A stretch of 47,305 nt of DNA from a bacterium (GTDB lineage Bacteria; JAMCPX01): assembly GCA_021787665.1 (NCBI GenBank), contig JAJYLN010000018.1, forward strand, positions 1 to 47,305, written 5' to 3'. Below, one piece after another: positions 16,305 to 24,609 of the stretch. The notes under the pieces were generated by a model. The model searched no databases and was not told where the DNA came from. It saw only the letters and a list, made by a program, of their open reading frames with translations. Position 1 is the stretch's first letter; each line of letters starts with the position of its first letter. The position numbers and the translations under genes were made by a program.

Positions 16305-18914
16305 ATGAATAAAATATCTTTTACCATCGTTGTTGCGGTTCTGTCCATTTTTGCCGGCGTACCGCGGTCACACGCCGGCAGCCTGTACCAATATTTCCCG
16401 CTGCGGAAGGGGACGATATGGATATATACGGTGACAACGACGACCAAGCCCCTGATGGAAATCGGCACCATAACGCGGAAGGTCACGGGCTCACACAAGG
16501 GCACCTACACCGTAAATCAATACTCCGTCGTGATGGGCGCGTCCCTTCAGTCTCAATGGACCTACAGGTTTACGAAGTCAGGTCTTCTCGAGCACGGGGT
16601 TCTGCGACACCATATACCTACGGAAAAGCTTCTTTTGAAATGGCCCCTGAAGAAGGGCAAGACGTGGCACTATAAAGACCTGACTTTCGTCATCGGATCG
16701 ACGCATGACAAGGTCGTAACCCCGGCCGGAGAGTATACCGGGTGCATCCACGTGTTCGAGTACGAAAGGCAAAGCCTCGTACAGGAATACTGGTACAAGA
16801 AGTACATCGGTTGGGTACGGATTGTGAGCTATCCGGGGGGTGAGCTCCTGCTCAAACGGTTCTCGAGGCAGCTCCCGTCTCCGCCGGACATACGACTGAT
16901 GCAAAAAAAAAATAATCAGGCCTTAGAAATAAGCAGCAGCGATCTTGAAAAGAACACGGGTCGCTTCCTCAATTTTCTGTCTTCTCCGGCGATTGCCCCG
17001 CTGGATGCCATCGGTTCGGGCGTCAAATTTACTCCATCGAGCCGCACAATAAGCCTGCCGGTGCTCCTTATCAATTTCTCGGACACCACCACGTTGACCA
17101 CGACCACGAATCAATATTTCGAGCAGATGTTTTTCTCCCGGCAATCGCCTGCACCGCTTTATCCTTATGCAAGTCTTGCGCTGTATTACCAGGACATGTC
17201 CCACGGCTCGCTCGCCATTACCGGCACGGTATACGGATGGTTTACAGCACCCGACTCGCACGACTACTACGGGACCTGCGGCGGGACCGGCGTCTACGGT
17301 CTCTGCACCTCCACGGGCGGGGGCGATGCCCTTGCACGCGAAGCTATCGCGGATGCGTGCGCTGCCGGGGTCCCGTTCTCGAGCTTCGGCGACCAGAACG
17401 GAACGCGGTATGTCGTCGTCGTCCACCAGGGGCACGGCGCGGAGCAAACTTCCTACTATACCACGACGGATATATGGTCGTACGAGATGACCTTCGGTAC
17501 GCCCATCACCTGCAACGGTACCGCCATAGACGGCTATATCATCGTGCCGGAGCAGACGATCCTTCCGTACTTCGACGAGCAGACAGACCCGAACCCGATC
17601 ACCGGAAAGACGGGCCCCATCGACATCGGGGTCGCCTGTCATGAGTTCGGCCATACCCTGGGTCTGCCGGACCTCTACGACCCAAACTGGCAGACGACCG
17701 GGGCCTACGGCATTGGGCTGTTCGATCTCATGTCGTATGGAGGACACGGTCCGTATCCCACGGAGCTTTCGCCGTGGTCCAGGCAGTTCCTCGGATGGAT
17801 GACGCCCACCACGGTCACCTCGAATGCGTGCAACGTGACCCTGCAGCCGATCGAGCGAGGCGGGGGCACGATACGGCTGCAGGGACCCGGCATGGGGCCG
17901 CTCGAATATTTCCTCGTATCGGACTCAGCGCCCATCTCGTTCGACAGGGATCTCCCGGGGGCCGGGCTGCTCGTGTGGCACGTCGATGACTCGGTACCGC
18001 CGGACGCCAATGGCTTTTACAATTATTGCCCCTGGTATCCCCCGGGACACACGACCTGCCACTATAGGGTCGCACTCGTCCAGGCGGACGGCACGTACGA
18101 TCTCGAGAAGGGAATCAACGCAGGAGACGCGCAGGACTACTATAGCGCAGGCGACGTCCTGTCCACGACTTCCGATCCATCCAGCGTAAGCTACGCCGGG
18201 TACAACACGAACATCGAGCTCGAAAACATCCGCCTCAACCCGGACGGCAGCTCCACGTTCAACATCATCGTGGACCCGGGTGACGCGGAGCCCTACCTGA
18301 CAGCGACAGCCCCCCTCGCCGTCAGTACGGACGCTGGCGCGTCGTTGTCATTCTCGCTCCCGGTCGTCGGGGCACAGCCGATGAACTACACGGTAACGAG
18401 CGGGCCGGCCGGGCTCACGGTCGACCGCAGCGGTGTCGTACACTGGCAGCCAACGGCATCGGACACGGGCGTGAATGCCGTCTCCATAAGCATAGCCAAC
18501 TGTTATGGTTCGACCTCCGTCCAGATGGAGATAACCGTCCTTTCTGCGTCCATGAGTAACAGGGGATGCGTACTGTCTGCTCTGTTCGGCAGCGGCAACG
18601 ACTTCTTAGACCCGATACGGGACATACGGGCGAAGCTCATGGAGACGCGCCTAGGCAGGAGGCTCGTTTACAGCTATTATTACAGGACCTCGCCCCTTCT
18701 GATAAAGGCGATGTCCCGAAGCGCACTCGCAGGCTTTCTCCTGCGGCTTACGCTGGTCCCGCTGACCGTTATGCTCGTCCTGATCCTGTCGGACGTGAAA
18801 CTCTTCGTCTCCGTGATGGCTCTCGTGTGGTTTGCACGGAAGATGCGCTGGGTGCCCGGTATCGGCGAAAAGTCTTTCCTCCTGCACAGCAGGGAGGGTG
18901 ACCTTACTCGGTGA
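16305..18914 (+). CDS. Secreted M6-family metalloprotease with degenerate CFI-box C-terminal anchor
   Basis: The 869-residue protein has a Sec signal peptide (cleavage near SHA-GS at 24-26), an N-terminal domain to about 195, then an immune-inhibitor-A-like M6 catalytic domain with the zinc site HEFGHTLGLPD (446-456) and the family sequence DLMSYGG. An Ig/cadherin-like domain (about 665-745) follows. From Cys755 the tail reads GCVLSALFGSG, then RDIRAKLMETRLGRRLVYSYYYRTSP and a transmembrane segment; this matches the layout of the CFI-box C-terminal sorting domain, though the usual CFIATAAYGS core is altered. An A10 run at 16903-16912 lies in the linker before the catalytic domain. The 3' end overlaps the convergent gene by 11 bases. 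Confidence 0.85.
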   Translation: MNKISFTIVVAVLSIFAGVPRSHAGSLYQYFPLRKGTIWIYTVTTTTKPLMEIGTITRKVTGSHKGTYTVNQYSVVMGASLQSQWTYRFTKSGLLEHGVLRHHIPTEKLLLKWPLKKGKTWHYKDLTFVIGSTHDKVVTPAGEYTGCIHVFEYERQSLVQEYWYKKYIGWVRIVSYPGGELLLKRFSRQLPSPPDIRLMQKKNNQALEISSSDLEKNTGRFLNFLSSPAIAPLDAIGSGVKFTPSSRTISLPVLLINFSDTTTLTTTTNQYFEQMFFSRQSPAPLYPYASLALYYQDMSHGSLAITGTVYGWFTAPDSHDYYGTCGGTGVYGLCTSTGGGDALAREAIADACAAGVPFSSFGDQNGTRYVVVVHQGHGAEQTSYYTTTDIWSYEMTFGTPITCNGTAIDGYIIVPEQTILPYFDEQTDPNPITGKTGPIDIGVACHEFGHTLGLPDLYDPNWQTTGAYGIGLFDLMSYGGHGPYPTELSPWSRQFLGWMTPTTVTSNACNVTLQPIERGGGTIRLQGPGMGPLEYFLVSDSAPISFDRDLPGAGLLVWHVDDSVPPDANGFYNYCPWYPPGHTTCHYRVALVQADGTYDLEKGINAGDAQDYYSAGDVLSTTSDPSSVSYAGYNTNIELENIRLNPDGSSTFNIIVDPGDAEPYLTATAPLAVSTDAGASLSFSLPVVGAQPMNYTVTSGPAGLTVDRSGVVHWQPTASDTGVNAVSISIANCYGSTSVQMEITVLSASMSNRGCVLSALFGSGNDFLDPIRDIRAKLMETRLGRRLVYSYYYRTSPLLIKAMSRSALAGFLLRLTLVPLTVMLVLILSDVKLFVSVMALVWFARKMRWVPGIGEKSFLLHSREGDLTR

Positions 18915-19758
18915 AGGGATCCGCTATAACGACCACAGGGCAGGCCGGGAGCGAGCCGTCGACGCTTTTCAGCCTGTCCGCATCGGCGAACGAGACGACG
19001 ATATCGCTGTGCTGCGGACCTGCGGCACGCAACGCCTTTACCTCGACGTCGTCCTGCTGTAGCGCCGTCGACGTGACATACACAGCCATCCCCTTGTTCA
19101 GGAGATCGGACACGGCCACGTCCCTCGTGGAATAGACGTCCCGCCCGGTCTGGTCTTTGATCTTGATAAACAATGCCGGCGTGAGTCCGGTACCCCGTGC
19201 GTCTATCACGACACATCGTGTCCGGGTCTGCCTCGCCCTGCCAGAACCGGACTTCACGTACTCATCGTGGAAGATACCCTGAATGCCCCGCGTACCGTAC
19301 AGGGGGACCCGTATCCTGACGATATAAACCCCCTTGTTCTTGTGCTGGTCAAAGGCCCGGACCCTCGCTATGAGTCCCTTGAGCCCGTAAAATAATCTCT
19401 GGTTCCTTGCTATGGATTCCTTCACGGTCATGGTCCCGTCAAGTCTTATTCCCTGGACCATCCGGAGCACCTTCGCCTGGGCGTCGAGTAGGGCCGCTCT
19501 CCTTGCCATCGAATCGCATATACGCAGGTTCGGTCCTTTTATGATCTTCCCCTCTCCGGAAGTTGCCACATACCCGTCCGTCCAATTTATTTCCCCGCTT
19601 GACGTCTTTTGCATCAAGACCCCCGGGACAGCGGACGTCACCGTGGTGATCTGTGCTGCCTGAACACCTCCCTGTTTGGAGACAGGGGTGTTTCCGGTGA
19701 ACGACAACGCCGGCCCCATGAACAGTACCGACAGAGCACACAGATACTTGGCCCTCAT
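18904..19758 (-). CDS. Exported LPP20/FlgT-like protein of unknown function
   Basis: The 284-residue protein starts with a hydrophobic signal sequence. The central part GEINWTDGYVATSGEGK, then ARRAALLDAQAKVLRMVQGIRLDG and IVRIRVPLYG, resembles the LPP20/FlgT-N type fold (small periplasmic or outer-membrane-associated domains). The C-terminal half (VVIDARGTGLTPALFIKI, then MAVYVTSTALQQDDVEVKALRA) is a repeated element typical of the same exported proteins. It follows nagZ by eight bases with an AGGTGG ribosome site, last gene of the permease-nagZ operon. Role unknown; a cell-wall-linked function is an inference from the operon. Confidence 0.6.
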   Translation of the reverse strand: MRAKYLCALSVLFMGPALSFTGNTPVSKQGGVQAAQITTVTSAVPGVLMQKTSSGEINWTDGYVATSGEGKIIKGPNLRICDSMARRAALLDAQAKVLRMVQGIRLDGTMTVKESIARNQRLFYGLKGLIARVRAFDQHKNKGVYIVRIRVPLYGTRGIQGIFHDEYVKSGSGRARQTRTRCVVIDARGTGLTPALFIKIKDQTGRDVYSTRDVAVSDLLNKGMAVYVTSTALQQDDVEVKALRAAGPQHSDIVVSFADADRLKSVDGSLPACPVVVIADPFTE

Positions 19759-19766
19759 ATATCCAC

Positions 19767-20843
19767 CTAGAGCTTCTTCACGAACGCCCTGTGCCTCTCA
19801 TCGCCGAGTATATGTGCCATCTCCTGAGCAGAGTACAGGATGTTTTCACGCGCTCCTATCTCTCCCTTGATGATGTCAGCCCTTACGAACGAGTCCTCGA
19901 TGAGGTCCCTGCTCAAGTCGCCCTCTGTCAGGGCGACCTCCACATCATCGAACACCCTCTTCAGACCTTCGGGTGTTATGTTGCCCACCATGACCATGTC
20001 CGCTCCGGCCTTCAGCGATCCGATGACCGCACCGGATACCGAAAAGTTCTGCGATACCGCGGCCATCTGAATGTCGTCCGTAATCACCATGCCCTTGAAG
20101 CCCATCTCCTTCTTCAGAAGGAAATTGATGACCCGGTGCGACAGGGACGCCGGGACGCTTTCCATGCCCTTGAAGACGGTGTGGGACACCATGATACTGC
20201 CGACCCTGTTCTTGATCGCATGGATGAACGGGGTCATGTGCTTCATGAGCGCGTCGGGTGTAATGTCTGCGACGGCCTGGCCCTTGTGCGGGTCCGTCTT
20301 CGTGTCCGTATGTCCGGGGAAGTGTTTCGCGCAGGCGATGATGCCGTTGTCCTGCATACCCGCGATCATGCTGACGCCGATCTCCTCCACGATGAGCGGG
20401 ACATCCGAGAAGGCCCTGTCTCCTATCACGCCGCCTTCCTTCTCCGGCAGATCGAGCACCGGGGCGAGCGCCATGTTGAACCCTGCTGCAGAGAGCTCTT
20501 TCGCGATGAAGGTCCCGTACTCGTAAATAAAATCTATACTTTTGTGCCTCTGGTACAGCTCCCCGATCTTCCGTGCGGAGGGCAGGTGCGTGAACGGATG
20601 CTTCAATCTCTGTACTCTGCCGCCCTCGTGATCGACCGCTAACACGGGCACGAATCCTTCGTCGACCCTGAGGAGCTGTTTGTTCAGCATGAGGATCTGT
20701 TCCGGGGTCTTGAGGTTCCTCTCGAAAAGCACAAAGCCACCGATACCGTAGTCCCGTAGCAGGGATACCATGTCCTTCGACAGCTCGGTGCCCTCAAAGC
20801 CTATCATCAACAGCCTGCCTATCTTCGTGTTCTTATCGTTCAT
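19767..20843 (-). CDS. nagZ: Beta-N-acetylhexosaminidase NagZ (GH3)
   Basis: NagZ removes GlcNAc from anhydromuropeptides during peptidoglycan recycling, usually in the cytoplasm. The protein has no signal peptide. It shows the GH3 motifs VDHEGGRVQRL, the catalytic loop KHFPGHTDTKTDPH with the His of the NagZ Asp-His dyad, and the nucleophile region VITDDIQM. At 358 residues it is the usual length. The start overlaps the end of the DppC-like permease gene by 11 bases, so it is translationally coupled to a peptide permease, which suggests muropeptide uptake and processing. Confidence 0.92.
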   Translation of the reverse strand: MNDKNTKIGRLLMIGFEGTELSKDMVSLLRDYGIGGFVLFERNLKTPEQILMLNKQLLRVDEGFVPVLAVDHEGGRVQRLKHPFTHLPSARKIGELYQRHKSIDFIYEYGTFIAKELSAAGFNMALAPVLDLPEKEGGVIGDRAFSDVPLIVEEIGVSMIAGMQDNGIIACAKHFPGHTDTKTDPHKGQAVADITPDALMKHMTPFIHAIKNRVGSIMVSHTVFKGMESVPASLSHRVINFLLKKEMGFKGMVITDDIQMAAVSQNFSVSGAVIGSLKAGADMVMVGNITPEGLKRVFDDVEVALTEGDLSRDLIEDSFVRADIIKGEIGARENILYSAQEMAHILGDERHRAFVKKL

Positions 20844-21612
20844 ACCTTTTCCTTACCGCTTCGCCTATATCATTAAACGATAAGACCATGATAGTCAATG
20901 TCAGCCCCGGGAACAGGACCATCCACGGAGACACATTCATGACCGAAATGGCCTCGGCAAGCATCCTTCCGAGGCTCGGCGTCGTCGGGCTCGACAGCCC
21001 GAGAAAGGAGAGACTCGCTTCGGAGATGATCGCTACGCCGATGCCGAGGCTCGCCTCGACGAGCAGTGGCTCCAGCACGTTGGGGAGGATATCGGTAAGG
21101 ACGATCCGTATGCTGCTCTTCCCGGACGCCCGTGCCGAGAGGATGAAGTCCCTCTGCCGCAGTGACATGACCATCCCCCTCGTGTACCGTGCGTACCCCA
21201 CCCAGCCCGACACACACAGCGCTATCACGACGTTGACGGTACTTGGCCCCATGACGCCCGCGATGCCTATCGACAGGAGCATACCCGGGAATGCCATCAT
21301 GACATCGATGACGCGCGAGAACAGGTGGTCTGCATATCCTCCGGCATAACCCGTCAGACCTCCGAGGAGCACGCCGATCAGGAGGGACACAGCGACCACA
21401 GTAAAGCCGATCAGCATGGATGTCCGTATCCCGTACAGGACCCTGCTCAAAACGTCCCTCCCGAGCTCGTCCCTGCCCAGGGGAGACGAGAGCGTTGGCC
21501 CCTCGAACGCCAGCCGGAGTACCTGCTTGTGCGGATCATGCGGGCTGATGAGGGGGGCCGACAGGCCCGCGCAGAGCAGGAGCAGCATGATCGCGACGCT
21601 CCCGCGCCTCAT
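20833..21612 (-). CDS. ABC transporter permease, DppC/OppC type
   Basis: A 259-residue inner-membrane permease of the peptide/nickel ABC family. ATG 21612 overlaps the upstream DppB-like stop as ATGA, which fixes the start. Features: an N-terminal transmembrane segment, the DppC entry sequence HPLGRDELGRD-like (here SSPLGRDELGRDVLSRVLYG), and the EAA loop YTRGMVMSLRQRDFILSARASG for the ATPase contact, then SFLGLSSPTTPSLGRML typical of the family. The ATPase and binding protein genes are not adjacent. Confidence 0.9.
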   Translation of the reverse strand: MRRGSVAIMLLLLCAGLSAPLISPHDPHKQVLRLAFEGPTLSSPLGRDELGRDVLSRVLYGIRTSMLIGFTVVAVSLLIGVLLGGLTGYAGGYADHLFSRVIDVMMAFPGMLLSIGIAGVMGPSTVNVVIALCVSGWVGYARYTRGMVMSLRQRDFILSARASGKSSIRIVLTDILPNVLEPLLVEASLGIGVAIISEASLSFLGLSSPTTPSLGRMLAEAISVMNVSPWMVLFPGLTLTIMVLSFNDIGEAVRKRYER

Positions 21613-22532
21613 TGCACCCTTCTCATCCTCGGCTCCACGAGGTAGTACGCGATATCGGTGACAAGGTTTACCACGACGTAGACGGAGGCGATCACCAGGA
21701 CTGCCGCGCTCAGGAGCGGGTAGTCCCTCGTGGTCACACTGTCCACGAGCAGCTTGCCGATGCCCGGCCATGAGAAAACGGTCTCCGTCACGATCGCGCC
21801 GGACAGCAACAGACCGAACTGCATGCCGATAAGGGTGATGACGGGTATGAGAGCGGCCTTCAGCGCATGGAAAAACAGCGCCCTGCCCGTGCCCAGTCCT
21901 CTGGCAAGACCGGCGGTAAAGCTCTCGTGCCGTATCGCAGCTATCATGTTCGCCCGCACCATCCTGATCGTCATCGCGCTCATACCGATCGCGAGGGTCA
22001 GCCCCGGGAGGACCAGGGAGGAAAGCGACTGTGCCCCGGCAACGGGCAATAGGTCCAGTTTGACCGAAAACATCAGGATCAGGACGATCCCTATCAGGAA
22101 GTTCGGGAGCGACAGCCCGACTACCGAGGCGCCCCCGATGGCCTTGTCGAGCCATGAGTCCTGCCGAAAGGCCGCTATGATGCCGAGTGGCGTGGAGATA
22201 AGCAGGGAGAGCAGCATCGCAAATAGGGCGAGGACAGCGGTGTACCCGAACCTGCGGAGGACGATGCCTGCTGCCGGCCTCTTGTAGTAAATGGACGTCC
22301 CCAGATCGCCATGGATAAGATCATCGAGGTACATCCCGTACTGGCTGAGGAGGGGCCTGTCCAGATTGAGCCGGTGGCGCATGGACTGTACCTCCTGTTT
22401 GGTCGCATAGTCTCCCAGCATGAGTACGACAGGGTCGCCCGGGACCATATGGATGAAGAAGAACACCAGCGTTACCACGCCGAGAATGGTCGGCACGATC
22501 AAAAGTGACCTTATAACGATAAATCGCAGCAT
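21609..22532 (-). CDS. ABC transporter permease, DppB/OppB type
   Basis: A 307-residue permease with the family N-terminus MLRFIVIRSLLIVPTILGV, the FFIHMVPGDP element, GDLGTSIYY and the EAA loop region RANMIAAIRHESFTAGLARG. Six transmembrane segments are expected, and the C-terminus VEPRMRRVQ is typical of DppB-like proteins. First gene of a minus-strand operon DppB-like, DppC-like, nagZ, LPP20-like. The 136 bases upstream (22533-22668) hold no other gene; no convincing promoter could be assigned. Confidence 0.9.
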   Translation of the reverse strand: MLRFIVIRSLLIVPTILGVVTLVFFFIHMVPGDPVVLMLGDYATKQEVQSMRHRLNLDRPLLSQYGMYLDDLIHGDLGTSIYYKRPAAGIVLRRFGYTAVLALFAMLLSLLISTPLGIIAAFRQDSWLDKAIGGASVVGLSLPNFLIGIVLILMFSVKLDLLPVAGAQSLSSLVLPGLTLAIGMSAMTIRMVRANMIAAIRHESFTAGLARGLGTGRALFFHALKAALIPVITLIGMQFGLLLSGAIVTETVFSWPGIGKLLVDSVTTRDYPLLSAAVLVIASVYVVVNLVTDIAYYLVEPRMRRVQ

Positions 22533-22668
22533 GGAAATTATCTATCAGAATTCAGGGTATAAGGCTACCGCCGGGATGCATAAGATCCATCGGTAAAAGA
22601 TAGTCCCACCGTGCATACAAGCGGGCCGGATTCACACGAGGAACGGGTAGCGGGTCATGGTAAACAGC

Positions 22669-24387
22669 TTACCCCAGCTTCCTCGGCAGCAGGGCGCCGG
22701 TCTCGAACTGCCCGGCCGAGAGATACCACTGTACGAGCACCCCTTCTTTCACCTTTGCGTCCGGCGGTTTCCAAGAGGAAAGCCTCCGCCGTATCTCCTC
22801 GTCCGTAATGCCGGCGGATACCTCCCGCTTGTCTACATCGATGGTTATGGTGTCTCCGTCTTGCAGGGCCGCGATGGGGCCTGCCACCTGCGCCTCCGGG
22901 GAGATGTACCCCACATAGAGGGCCCCGGTCGTCGCTCCGGAGAACCTCGAGTCCGTGATGACCGCGACGTCGTGCAGTCCCAGCGAGCCGAGGATGAGAA
23001 CGGTCCTGAAGTTCTCAGCAAACCCGGGGCCGCCCCTGGGTCCCTGATACCGCAGGACGATCACGTCCCCGGACTGGATGTCGCCGTTGAGTATGGCGAA
23101 GATCGCGAGCTGTTCCTCGTCGAAGCACCGCGCCCTGCCGGTGAATCGTCTGTTCTCCTTCGCGACAATGGTATAGCGCGCGAGCGCGCCGTTCGGTGCG
23201 ATGTTGCCCTTCATAACGACGATGCCGCCGAACGGCGATACTGCCTTGGCTACCGGCAGGATGACCCGCTCGTCGCAGACCCTGGCCCTGTCCAGCCTCT
23301 GGCCCAAGGTCTCCCCGGTCACCGTGGGCCTGCCGGTGTCCACGTCTCCTCGTATCTGCCTGAGCACGGCCATGGGACCGCCCGCGTGGTGCAGGTCGAT
23401 CATGGTGAATGGGCCGCTCGGTCGTACCGGTACGAGATAGGGCGTCCGGTCCGAGATCTCGGAGACGGTATCGAGTCCCACAGCGAGCCCGAGCGTATGC
23501 GCGAGCGCGAGCAGGTGGAGGACTCCGTTGGTGCTGCCGGATACGGCCATGACGAGCCTCAGTGCGTCCTTTATCGCCGACGCCGTTGCGAATTCCCTGA
23601 ACCTCCTGCCCTGCTTGGCGAGCGCGACGATGGCATACCCGGTCTGCTTCGCAAGCCTTGTCCTCTGCATAAGGCTGCCCCCGGGGGTCGTGGACATGCC
23701 GGGCAGAGTCAGCCCCATCACCTCGGTAGCCATCTGGACCGTGTTCGCCGTGGTAAGCTCCGGGCATGCGCCGCACGACGTGACCCATTTGTCCTCCATG
23801 TCGTACATGGTCCTCTTGAATTCTTCTTCGCTCATCCTGCCGGACAGAGTCCGGTTGACGCCCTCCAATATCACGTCCGTGGGGAAGGTCGTGGGCTGGC
23901 CCATGAACTCGCCCGGTTCGGCCGGCCCGCCGGTATAGAATATCGTCGGGAGGTCGAGCCGCGCCCCGGCGAGCCACAGCCCCGGCACGGACTTGTCGCA
24001 GGTCCCCATCATGACCACGCCGTCCGCCCCCAGGTTCTTTACCTGGATCTCCACGGAGTCCGCGATGGTATCGCGCTGGGGAAGGTCATAGAGCAGCAGG
24101 GTCGGGTCGAGCGAGCCGTCCTTGCAGTATCCGGCGCACGGCCCTATGGTGCTGAACTCGACGGGCGTGCCGCCGGCGAGATAGATACCGGCCTTCACCG
24201 CATCGGCGAGCGCCCTCAGGTGTACGTGCCCGATGCCGGCATCCTGCACCGAGTTGGCGATCGCGACGATGGGCCTCTCGAGCTCCTCGTCCGTGAACCC
24301 GCTCGCCTTGTAGAAGAACCTGTGGGTCTTTACCTGGGCGAAGAGCCCGAGGGATTTCAGGCGCTGCTCCTTCGAAAGCCTGTCCAT
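22669..24387 (-). CDS. IlvD/Edd family dehydratase (dihydroxy-acid or sugar-acid dehydratase)
   Basis: The 572-residue protein shows the IlvD/Edd layout: GHVHLRAL near the N-terminus, CDKSVPG (cluster ligand Cys), CGACPELTTANTV (second ligand Cys) and the C-terminal DSRFSGATTGALYVGYISPEA. The first of the three cysteines found in [2Fe-2S] enzymes (NPCN-x-H) is replaced by NSVQDAGIGHVHL, which resembles the [4Fe-4S] E. coli IlvD pattern. It may be the branched-chain enzyme, but the unusual CPELTTANT and lack of ilv neighbours leave room for a sugar-acid dehydratase. It is divergent from the TPR-barrel gene. Confidence 0.82.
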   Translation of the reverse strand: MDRLSKEQRLKSLGLFAQVKTHRFFYKASGFTDEELERPIVAIANSVQDAGIGHVHLRALADAVKAGIYLAGGTPVEFSTIGPCAGYCKDGSLDPTLLLYDLPQRDTIADSVEIQVKNLGADGVVMMGTCDKSVPGLWLAGARLDLPTIFYTGGPAEPGEFMGQPTTFPTDVILEGVNRTLSGRMSEEEFKRTMYDMEDKWVTSCGACPELTTANTVQMATEVMGLTLPGMSTTPGGSLMQRTRLAKQTGYAIVALAKQGRRFREFATASAIKDALRLVMAVSGSTNGVLHLLALAHTLGLAVGLDTVSEISDRTPYLVPVRPSGPFTMIDLHHAGGPMAVLRQIRGDVDTGRPTVTGETLGQRLDRARVCDERVILPVAKAVSPFGGIVVMKGNIAPNGALARYTIVAKENRRFTGRARCFDEEQLAIFAILNGDIQSGDVIVLRYQGPRGGPGFAENFRTVLILGSLGLHDVAVITDSRFSGATTGALYVGYISPEAQVAGPIAALQDGDTITIDVDKREVSAGITDEEIRRRLSSWKPPDAKVKEGVLVQWYLSAGQFETGALLPRKLG

Positions 24388-24465
24388 GCCCTCGTTTTAT
24401 ACCTTTCCATCGCCCTTTGCAAGCGGGCGGCCTTGCTTGCCCACCCCACAAACCACTGCAGACCC

Positions 24466-24479
24466 GTGACCTTGATCAC
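24466..24479. promoter_or_regulatory. CRP-like palindrome in the divergent region
   Basis: GTGA-CCTTGA-TCAC has perfect half-sites with the six-base spacing of CRP-family binding sites (consensus TGTGA-N6-TCACA; here CGTGA and TCACA). It lies between the dehydratase gene and the TPR-FecR-propeller genes, and the same block encodes an adenylate cyclase. The regulator is not in the window. Confidence 0.45.
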
Positions 24480-24547
24480 AGACAAATATTTCGTTTACCT
24501 ATAGAGGTGTCAGGATAATACCAAAGATTTTACTTGCTACACGATCG

Positions 24548-24576
24548 TACGGTGATATGCAATGTCTCCGTATAAT
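24548..24576 (+). promoter_or_regulatory. Promoter candidate for the TPR-FecR-propeller operon
   Basis: TATAAT at 24571-24576 is a perfect -10, with a poor -35 (TACGGT, 24548-24553) at 17 bases. A weak -35 would fit an activated promoter, and the CRP-like palindrome lies about 110 bases upstream of the expected start. A second -10-like GATAAT is at 24513-24518. Confidence 0.4.
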
Positions 24577-24609
24577 TTTCTAAGAATCTAAGGAGAGTAA
24601 GAGTAGACA

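Noticed and set aside
22657-24504. 615-residue open frame on the plus strand
   Set aside because: It is antisense to the dehydratase gene, rich in Arg/Gly/His without domains, and is a typical shadow in high-GC sequence.
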